8,101 bases of DNA from an uncultured Gemella sp. (GTDB taxonomy: Bacteria > Bacillota > Bacilli > Staphylococcales > Gemellaceae): NCBI GenBank assembly GCA_945929765.1, contig CAMEOL010000041.1:1-8101 (forward strand). Reading direction: 5' to 3'. The position numbers and the translations under genes were made by a program. Below are positions 1-5,450 of the stretch, piece by piece. Every line of letters starts with the position of its first letter. Positions within the stretch are counted from its first letter, which is position 1. The notes under the pieces were generated by a model. That model did no database searches and was not told the DNA's origin. It saw only the letters and a program-made list of their open reading frames with translations.

Positions 1-16
1 GAAGCGGAGAAGAAAA

Positions 17-811
17 TTGAAATATATAGTTTGTAATAGTGAACATGCTGTTTTTAATAGAATGTATGATGAATTAGAAAAATATATTGAAGACGGTGCT
101 GTATTTTCGTTAACAGAAAAATTAATAGGAACACAATTCGTTAAACGTCTTATTGATGAGTATAATAATGGTAAATATAAATATAAACATGTTATTTTTT
201 TAAACCAACGAGAGTTAATAAATATAGATAAGGAAGAAGAATACGGTTATTATCGAGTAATGAAGAAAAATATTTATAAACATCTAGATGTAGATTATAA
301 AAATATTTTTTCTCCTGAATATCGAGACGACAGTAGTATAGAAAATTATAAAAAAATATTAGAGGATAATCCGTTAGATGTAACTATTTTATTTATTGAT
401 AGTTCGGGGGCAATATTAAATTATTCTGAAGTTACAGATGAAAATAGAGATGTACATATCTCAAAATTAACTGCTAGAGAAAAGAATAATAATAGACAAA
501 GGTATGATATAGAATTAGAAGAGGATAGTGTAATAACATTAGGATATGATAATGTTTTACAATCAAGAAATATTTTTCTTATTGCTTTAGGGAAGGATAA
601 AAGAAAGTTTGTAGAAAAGATCTTTGAATCTACAGATGAAAATAATAGTGTTATCGAGTTACTAAAGCAACATCCGAATTTAACGATTTTTGTCGATAAA
701 GAAGCGGGTTATAAATCAGAAGAAGAAGTTAATAAATTAATAAAAGAGAAACAACGAAAGAAAGAAATAGAGGAATTACGTCGCTTTGAAAAAGAAGCAA
801 CGATACAGTAA
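17..811 (+). CDS. NagB-fold protein lacking catalytic motifs (glucosamine-6-phosphate deaminase-like)
   Basis: This 264-residue protein aligns by eye along most of its length with glucosamine-6-phosphate deaminase. Residues 52-99 (KYKYKHVIFLNQRELINID and on) match the NagB stretch around KHVVTFNMDEYVGL. Residues 172-229 match the NagB C-terminal region, including the QLHP-like KQHP and VDKEA in place of VCDEP. The active site is not kept. The NMDEY motif reads NQREL, so the general-base Asp is Arg. The DGHIAFNEP loop reads roughly SGAILNYSE, so the catalytic His is missing. The Gly-rich phosphate loop (LPTGGTP) reads LTEKLIGTQ. A charged Glu/Lys tail, likely helical, covers about 232-264. The TTG start is chosen because GGAG lies 7 nt upstream, but the window edge leaves a longer start possible. 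Deaminase activity is unlikely. A sensor, scaffold or partner role, as in the non-enzymatic NagB-like domain of DeoR regulators, is inference. Confidence 0.72.
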   Translation: MKYIVCNSEHAVFNRMYDELEKYIEDGAVFSLTEKLIGTQFVKRLIDEYNNGKYKYKHVIFLNQRELINIDKEEEYGYYRVMKKNIYKHLDVDYKNIFSPEYRDDSSIENYKKILEDNPLDVTILFIDSSGAILNYSEVTDENRDVHISKLTAREKNNNRQRYDIELEEDSVITLGYDNVLQSRNIFLIALGKDKRKFVEKIFESTDENNSVIELLKQHPNLTIFVDKEAGYKSEEEVNKLIKEKQRKKEIEELRRFEKEATIQ

Positions 812-813
812 TT

Positions 814-2169
814 ATGGAAAATATTAGTAAAGTATTAAACTATGACTTTAGTGAAACAGTCCTAAGTGACAAAGTTATCGTTAAATTTAAAGTAAAATCT
901 ACTAAGAGTCCGCACGACTTCTTGACTATGTTTAAACATAAAAAAGGAGAACGGTTTGCAATTAAACAACCAAATAACAAAGAAATAATTATAGGAATTG
1001 GTCATGAATATACTTGGAATTTAGATTCAAATGATTTTCTTTCATCTTATGAGAATGTAAGTATATTAGAAGATTTTGAAAATTTAAAAAATCAAATAAC
1101 TACTATAGAAATAGATGAATTCTCAGAAAATTATTTTGGAATTTATGGTGGTATATCAGACGGGCAAAATAGAAAATCACAAGAATGGATAGATTTTAGT
1201 GATACTATGTTCATTATCCCTAATATTTTAGCAGTATTTAAAAACAGCTATATTTACTTCACTATATTTTTTAAAGTCAAAAAAGGTGTTGATTTTTATT
1301 CTCTTTGGAAGGAACAATTAAGTTTTTTAGAAAAATTAGAAGAGGAAGCTACAATTGATCTGCAAGAACCAAAAGTAAAAATATTACGCGATATATATCC
1401 AGAAGTTTGGCAACAAAATATAAAAGATTCTATAAAAGAAATAGCTAGCAATAAATTTTCTCGAATAGCGTTATCTAGGAAAAATCAATTAGTACTAGAG
1501 AGAGACGTATCTTTGCCAGCTGTTGTAAAATATTTTTCGGATAAAAAATTGTCATTTATAGCATTTGAAGCTCGAAAAAGTGTTTTTGTAACTAGTAATC
1601 CACTATTATCATTAACTGCAACAGAAGACGAACTTAGCGCCTATCTATATCTTCAAAAAGCAAATTTATTTACCGGAGATTTATCTATAGATTTTAGAGA
1701 AGAAAATATTGAAAATTATTATAAAGATTTGTTAGAGGATAGAACAGGACATAGGTTTGAAATGTATAACGATAAAACACTAGTTGGTCGCAACTTAGAT
1801 GTATATACAGCCTATAAAACAAAACGTCAAGAGGACAAAAGAGATTTGAAAGTGTTAAGTCTTCTTTATCCAAATGCAATAATAAAAGGATACCCTAAGC
1901 AAGAAACAGAAAAGTTTTTATTAGAAAAAGAAATCGGAAGTTATGGGTTTTGGTATGCTCCTTTTGGTTTTATTAATAGTGATCTAGATGCTAAGTTTTA
2001 TACATGTGGAAATATGTTGGTAGGGTTTAGCAATATAGTGACTATTTTTACTACTATATTAGTAAGTGAACATATGACTTATGAAGATATAATATTAAAT
2101 AGCGATGCATTAGTATTAAAAAATTTAAAGTTGTTCACTAATGTTGACAAGGAGAATACTAATGCTTAA
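814..2169 (+). CDS. Isochorismate synthase-like (chorismate-binding fold) protein with degenerate motifs
   Basis: The 451 residues match the usual length of MenF/DhbC-type isochorismate synthases. The family is recognisable at residues 213-229 (NKFSRIALSRKNQLVLE, like the KVVLAR strand), 257-267 (VFVTSNPLLSL, where the family has a SPERL/TPEQL motif), and 350-386 (LYPNAIIKGYPKQETEKFL, then YGFWYAPFGFI, like HPTPAVGGYP and RGWYAGPVGW). The signature chemistry is eroded. The AGT(R/K)PR stretch reads about LYLQKANLF. The metal-binding GEH reads TGH. The conserved Arg of the IRSA strand appears replaced (CGNMLVG). The GAGIV loop reads TTILV. Conversion of chorismate to isochorismate therefore looks doubtful. 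The gene starts 2 nt after the NagB-like gene without a strong ribosome binding site, so translational coupling is likely. No menD, menH or menB lies next to it, so a menaquinone role is not supported here. The family call is firm and the function is unknown. Confidence 0.72.
   Translation: MENISKVLNYDFSETVLSDKVIVKFKVKSTKSPHDFLTMFKHKKGERFAIKQPNNKEIIIGIGHEYTWNLDSNDFLSSYENVSILEDFENLKNQITTIEIDEFSENYFGIYGGISDGQNRKSQEWIDFSDTMFIIPNILAVFKNSYIYFTIFFKVKKGVDFYSLWKEQLSFLEKLEEEATIDLQEPKVKILRDIYPEVWQQNIKDSIKEIASNKFSRIALSRKNQLVLERDVSLPAVVKYFSDKKLSFIAFEARKSVFVTSNPLLSLTATEDELSAYLYLQKANLFTGDLSIDFREENIENYYKDLLEDRTGHRFEMYNDKTLVGRNLDVYTAYKTKRQEDKRDLKVLSLLYPNAIIKGYPKQETEKFLLEKEIGSYGFWYAPFGFINSDLDAKFYTCGNMLVGFSNIVTIFTTILVSEHMTYEDIILNSDALVLKNLKLFTNVDKENTNA
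2149..2154 (+). promoter_or_regulatory. Ribosome binding site fixing the transporter start
   Basis: AAGGAG lies 7 nt before the ATG at 2162, inside the 3' end of the preceding gene. It selects this ATG over the in-frame ATG at 2141, which has no such site. Confidence 0.8.
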
Positions 2170-3055
2170 GAAGTTATCGTTACAAAAAAAAGGTTTCTTT
2201 TTAACATTTTTAGGTGCAACGTGTTGGGGATTATCCGGAGTAGTTGGAGAGTATTTGTTAAATATTTCAAAAATTGATTCAATATGGGTAATTAGTAATA
2301 GACTATTTTATTCAGGTCTATTTATAATTTTATTAATGTACGCTAATAAAAAACAGGAAGTATTTAAAGTTTTTACAAACAAAAAAGATATATTAAAGCT
2401 TTTAAATTTTTCTTTTTTAGGTATAGCGATATGCCAGGGAGCTTATTTTTTGGCTATAAAATACACTAATGCAGGAACGGCTACCATTTTGCAGTATTTA
2501 GGCCCGACGATAATTATGAGCTATTTTTGTATCGTAAAAAGAAAGTTTCCTACTTCATTTGAAGTTGTTGCAATTTTACTATCTCTAATAGGGACATTTG
2601 TAATAGCAACGCATTTAAATCTTAGTTCATTAATGATATCTATAGAAGGGCTTATTTGGGGGATTCTTTCTGCAGTAGGATTAGCAACGTATAATATTTT
2701 ATCTTTGAGTCTGATATCAAAATATGGAACAATGATTATAATCGGCTGGTCAATGCTAATATCAGGATTAACATTCCAAATTATAACCAATGGATTTGTT
2801 GTTCCAGAAAATTTTAGTTTAATAGATCTCCTTTGCTTTTTAATAGTCATATTAGTAGGAACTATTGTTTCTTTTACGGTATATTTAAAAGGTGTGCAGT
2901 TAATAGGAGCGGTAAAAGGGAGTATTATAGCATGTTTTGAGCCAATAGCGGCAATAATATTTTCTATGGTTTTTATAGGAACGAAATTTACTTTGTTAGA
3001 TTTTATAGGATCTATATTAATAATTTCTGCTGTAATCATATTAAATAGACGTTAA
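2162..3055 (+). CDS. EamA/DMT-superfamily membrane transporter
   Basis: This 297-residue integral membrane protein has ten predicted hydrophobic segments, at about 12-33, 43-60, 80-98, 104-123, 133-150, 158-180, 191-211, 221-243, 249-271 and 278-295. They form two EamA repeats of five helices. The repeat signatures are visible as NAGTATILQYLGPTIIMSY (103-121) and GAVKGSIIACFEPIAAIIF (249-267), where each repeat ends in a Pro-containing helix. The family exports or imports small metabolites such as amino acids and nucleosides, and the substrate cannot be read from sequence. The gene overlaps the isochorismate-synthase-like gene by 8 nt, so it is probably translated from the same mRNA. That suggests its substrate or signal is linked to the two upstream proteins (inference). 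The fold call is very secure. Confidence 0.9.
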   Translation: MLKKLSLQKKGFFLTFLGATCWGLSGVVGEYLLNISKIDSIWVISNRLFYSGLFIILLMYANKKQEVFKVFTNKKDILKLLNFSFLGIAICQGAYFLAIKYTNAGTATILQYLGPTIIMSYFCIVKRKFPTSFEVVAILLSLIGTFVIATHLNLSSLMISIEGLIWGILSAVGLATYNILSLSLISKYGTMIIIGWSMLISGLTFQIITNGFVVPENFSLIDLLCFLIVILVGTIVSFTVYLKGVQLIGAVKGSIIACFEPIAAIIFSMVFIGTKFTLLDFIGSILIISAVIILNRR

Positions 3056-3067
3056 AAGATACGAAAC

Positions 3068-3096
3068 TTGCAATTATATGCTAATAATAATAAAAT
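3068..3096 (+). promoter_or_regulatory. Probable sigma-A promoter of rho
   Basis: TTGCAA (3068-3073), a 17-nt spacer and TAAAAT (3091-3096) form a reasonable vegetative promoter just after the transporter stop. Transcription would start near 3103, giving rho a leader of about 98 nt. Promoters predicted by eye in AT-rich DNA are easily false, hence moderate confidence. Confidence 0.5.
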
Positions 3097-3115
3097 AATA
3101 TAGTAAGGAGATTAT

Positions 3116-3180
3116 AGGGTTTTGACCAATATATACTTATGTATTTTTTCATAGTAAGTATCTGGTTTACACCCTTTTTT
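3116..3180 (+). terminator. Terminator-like hairpin in the rho leader (attenuator or operon terminator)
   Basis: A long interrupted stem pairs AGGGT (3116-3120) with ACCCT (3171-3175), ACCA (3125-3128) with TGGT (3163-3166), and ATACTT (3133-3138) with AAGTAT (3156-3161). A run of six T residues (3175-3180) follows at once, as in an intrinsic terminator. It lies between the transporter stop and the rho ribosome binding site. It could end the upstream operon, or act as an attenuator on transcripts from the promoter at 3068-3096. The stem has internal loops, so its strength is uncertain. Confidence 0.6.
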
Positions 3181-3186
3181 ACATGT

Positions 3187-3197
3187 GGAGAGGTGAT
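3187..3197 (+). promoter_or_regulatory. Ribosome binding site of rho
   Basis: GGAGAGGTGAT sits 3 nt before the ATG at 3201, with the core AGGTG 5 nt before it, and matches the 3' end of 16S rRNA. It decides in favour of 3201 over the in-frame ATG at 3183, which directly follows the T-run and has no ribosome binding site. Confidence 0.8.
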
Positions 3198-3200
3198 AAT

Positions 3201-4472
3201 ATGAGTTATCAAAGTTTTGATGACATGTATAAGAGTAAAACAACAAAAGAACTTACTCTTTTAGCGAAGAAATTAGGGGTTGAACGATATTCGACACTAA
3301 ATAAAAAGGAATTGGTTATATCAATTTTAGAGAAAGAAACAGAGAAAGAAGGGAATCACTATTTAACTGGGATTTTAGATGATATTCATCCTGAACAAGG
3401 ATTCGGGTTTTTAAGAACGGTGAATTACAATAAAGGAGAAGTGGATATTTATATATCTTCTTCGCAAATCAGAAGATTTGAATTAAAAAAAGGCGATGAA
3501 GTAACGGGAAAAGTAAGAAAACCAAAAGAAAATGAACGTTATTATGGATTATTACAAGTTGATTTTATTAATGGTGTGAATGCGGAAGAAATAAAATCAC
3601 GTCCACATTTTCAAGCTTTAACCCCAATTTACCCAAATCAAAAGATAAAATTAGAAACAACAAAAGAAAAATTATCTACGAGATTTATCGATTTAGTATC
3701 TCCTATAGGATTTGGACAAAGAGGATTAATAGTAGCTCCTCCAAAAGCAGGAAAGACGACTTTATTAAAAGATATTGCAAATTCCATTCGTAAAAATTAT
3801 CCAGATAAAAAATTAATTATTTTGCTTATAGATGAAAGACCAGAAGAAGTTACAGATATGGAAAGATCTGTTCAAGGAGCTGATGTAGTTAGTTCGACAT
3901 TTGATGAAAGACCAGAAAATCATGTTCGTGTGTCAGAACTAGTAATAGAACATGCAAAAAGACGTGTTGAATTGGGACAAGATGTTATAATATTAATGGA
4001 TAGTATAACTAGATTGGCTCGCGCCTATAATATTGTATCTCCAAGTAGTGGTAAAGTTTTGTCTGGTGGAGTAGATCCGTATAGCCTTCATAAACCGAAA
4101 TCGTTCTTTGGAGCAGCAAGAAATGTTGAAGCGGGAGGAAGTCTTACGATAATAGCTACAGCTTTAATAGACACTGGATCAAGAATGGATGATTTGATTT
4201 TTGAAGAGTTTAAAGGAACAGGTAATATGGAATTAGTATTGTCGCCTGAATTAGCTATGAAGAGAATTTTTCCGGCTATAGATTTTTCGAAAAGTTCCAC
4301 TCGTCGAGATGATTTATTGTTATCAAAAGATGAACGAAAAGTTATAGAAAATACTAGAATAAAGTTAGCAGATGTTAGTGAGCCAACCATAGGAGTAATA
4401 AATCATTTAAGAAAATATAATTCTAACAAAGAATATGTAGATGAATTGTTAAAGTTTGTAGATAAAGAATAA
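3201..4472 (+). CDS. rho: Transcription termination factor Rho
   Basis: Rho is a hexameric RNA-dependent ATPase/helicase that ends transcription at Rho-dependent sites. The 423 residues are the normal length, with no large insertion. In order: an N-terminal Rho_N helical domain (about 5-45, with the [16 protein letters not shown] motif); a cold-shock-like primary RNA-binding domain (about 55-125, with GFGFLR at 67-72 and [12 protein letters not shown] at 82-93); the Walker A loop [10 protein letters not shown] (179-188); Walker [17 protein letters not shown] (262-277); the Q-loop LSGGVDP (287-293); and the R-loop [11 protein letters not shown] (335-345), followed by RIFPAIDF. All core motifs look intact, so the enzyme should be active. 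It has its own probable promoter and a leader with a terminator-like hairpin, which suggests control at the level of attenuation. The carbonic anhydrase gene follows after 21 nt and is likely cotranscribed. Confidence 0.97.
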   Translation: MSYQSFDDMYKSKTTKELTLLAKKLGVERYSTLNKKELVISILEKETEKEGNHYLTGILDDIHPEQGFGFLRTVNYNKGEVDIYISSSQIRRFELKKGDEVTGKVRKPKENERYYGLLQVDFINGVNAEEIKSRPHFQALTPIYPNQKIKLETTKEKLSTRFIDLVSPIGFGQRGLIVAPPKAGKTTLLKDIANSIRKNYPDKKLIILLIDERPEEVTDMERSVQGADVVSSTFDERPENHVRVSELVIEHAKRRVELGQDVIILMDSITRLARAYNIVSPSSGKVLSGGVDPYSLHKPKSFFGAARNVEAGGSLTIIATALIDTGSRMDDLIFEEFKGTGNMELVLSPELAMKRIFPAIDFSKSSTRRDDLLLSKDERKVIENTRIKLADVSEPTIGVINHLRKYNSNKEYVDELLKFVDKE

Positions 4473-4493
4473 TAAAGAAAGTAGATAGGAAAT

Positions 4494-5087
4494 TTGAGAT
4501 TATTAGAAGAAATACTAGCATTCAATAAAAATTTTGTAGAAAATAAAGAGTATGAACAATACATTACAGAAGATAAATATCCAGCTAAAAAAGTAGTTAT
4601 GCTTACTTGTATGGATACAAGATTAGTGGAGTTAGCAACAAAATCATTAAACTTAAGTAGCGGAGACGTAAAAGTTATAAAAAATGCAGGAGCGATACTT
4701 AGCCATCCATACGGATCTATTATGCGTAGTTTGATAATAGCAATTTATTTATTAAAAGCTGATGAGATAATAGTTATGGGTCATTATGATTGTGGAATGC
4801 AAAACATTGATACTGAAAAATTGATTAAAGAAATGTGGAAAAGAGGTATTTCATCAGAAACTTTTAAGATTTTAAAATATTCTGGTGTTGATTTAAAAGA
4901 ATGGCTACATGGCTTTGATAATGTGAAAGATAGTGTTAAACATGATATTGATATAATAGTAAATCATCCGTTAGTTCCAAAAAATGTTTATGTTCATGGA
5001 TTAGTAATAAATCCAGAAAATGGAAAAGTAGACTTGATTGAAGATGGTTATGAACGACGTTTAGAAGAATCAAAATTACAAATATAA
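4494..5087 (+). CDS. Beta-carbonic anhydrase family protein, YtiB-like
   Basis: The protein of 197 residues resembles Bacillus subtilis YtiB over its whole length. Zinc-ligand motifs of beta-carbonic anhydrases are present: CMDTR (Cys39, Asp41, Arg43) and GHYDCG (His97, Cys100). KNAGAI (63-68) and the SIMRSL helix (75-80) are family hallmarks. SGVDLKEWLHGF and VHGLVINPENGKVDLI near the C-terminus are typical of the YtiB subgroup. The reaction would be interconversion of CO2 and bicarbonate in the cytoplasm, although activity of this subgroup is known less well than that of classical members. The start is TTG: the next Met is at residue 36, inside the fold, and AGGA lies 3 nt upstream, a rather short spacing. 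It follows rho by 21 nt with no promoter or terminator between, so it is probably expressed with rho. Confidence 0.9.
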   Translation: MRLLEEILAFNKNFVENKEYEQYITEDKYPAKKVVMLTCMDTRLVELATKSLNLSSGDVKVIKNAGAILSHPYGSIMRSLIIAIYLLKADEIIVMGHYDCGMQNIDTEKLIKEMWKRGISSETFKILKYSGVDLKEWLHGFDNVKDSVKHDIDIIVNHPLVPKNVYVHGLVINPENGKVDLIEDGYERRLEESKLQI

Positions 5088-5154
5088 AAATTAAAGTTTT
5101 ATATAATGCTAAATAATGGGAAACATAAATTGTCCTACATCATATACTGTTGTT

Positions 5155-5176
5155 AAAATAAAAATATTTTTACTCA
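5155..5176 (+). repeat. Short dispersed repeat, copy 1
   Basis: This 22-nt segment matches 7999-8020 at 20 of 22 positions (AATAAAAATATT, then TTAC and CA are shared). It is AT-rich, so chance similarity cannot be excluded. The presence of a second shared motif near both copies makes chance less likely. Confidence 0.4.
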
Positions 5177-5226
5177 CTGGATAACCGGTACATAAAAATG
5201 TTGCGCTTTATGTTTAATAACCGTAC

Positions 5227-5239
5227 TTATTATACAACC
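5227..5239 (+). repeat. TTATTATACRRCC motif, copy A
   Basis: The 13-nt sequence TTATTATACAACC recurs as TTATTATACGACC at 7953-7965 and, inverted, as TTATTATACAGCC at 8048-8060. All three copies are intergenic. They may be remnants of a small repeat family or of element ends. Confidence 0.4.
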
Positions 5240-5247
5240 ATATAAAT

Positions 5248-5327
5248 AAAGGCTGACCTAAAAGTCAAATTGATATCGAGGATAGATTTTAAAATCTTGA
5301 TAAAATTGATTTTTAGGTCAGCCTTTT
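5248..5327. terminator. Large inverted repeat: bidirectional terminator or MITE-like element
   Basis: Perfect 16-nt arms AAAGGCTGACCTAAAA (5248-5263) and its complement (5311-5326) extend to 21 nt with one G-T pair (5264/5310). They enclose about 37 nt that hold the perfect palindrome AGATTTTAAAATCT (5284-5297). T-rich stretches follow the stem on both strands (CCTTTTAGT on plus, CCTTTATTTAT on minus). It is the only strong candidate to terminate both the carbonic anhydrase transcript and the convergent PBP transcript. The large loop is unusual for a simple terminator, and the long near-identical arms also fit a small non-autonomous transposable element. No target duplication is evident. Confidence 0.65.
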
Positions 5328-5450
5328 AGTATTCATTTAAAAATTTGTTTAGTATAAACTAATAAGTATTGCAGTAATTAAAATGTAAAATTTTTAGTTG
5401 TAATATCTATTACTACAGAAAACAAATTTTTTGTTTTTAGTATGTTACTA

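Larger units (their letters stand above)
5088..5450. other. Non-coding gap between convergent genes
   Basis: These 363 nt hold no credible gene on either strand. They contain weak AT-only hairpins (5082-5104; 5419-5437, pairing AAAACAAA with TTTGTTTT), a small hairpin at 5190-5213 (ACATAAA with TTTATGT), and a pair of direct repeats (ATAACCGGTAC at 5181-5191 and ATAACCGTAC at 5217-5226). They also hold two short repeats shared with the right end of the window and the large inverted repeat at 5248-5326. Both flanking genes point into this gap. Confidence 0.7.

Noticed and set aside
1..36. Possible 3' end of an upstream gene (stops at 18-20 or 34-36)
   Set aside because: Only 5 to 11 codons are visible in either frame, which is not enough to tell which, if any, is coding.
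2521..3039. Minus-strand open frame of 172 codons
   Set aside because: It lies wholly antisense to the transporter gene, has no recognisable domain, and mirrors the hydrophobic codons of the real gene.
3183..3200. Earlier in-frame start of rho
   Set aside because: The ATG at 3183 directly follows the T-run and has no ribosome binding site, while 3201 has an excellent one.
3139..3204. 21-codon frame overlapping the rho start as ATGA
   Set aside because: No ribosome binding site precedes it and it runs through the T-run and the rho ribosome binding site. It is mentioned in a finding but not called a gene.
4088..4390. Minus-strand open frame of 100 codons
   Set aside because: It is antisense to conserved rho ATPase motifs and is clearly a shadow frame.
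5082..5104. Hairpin right after the carbonic anhydrase stop (ATATAAAA with TTTTATAT)
   Set aside because: The stem is only A-T pairs and no T-run follows, so it is too weak for a terminator.
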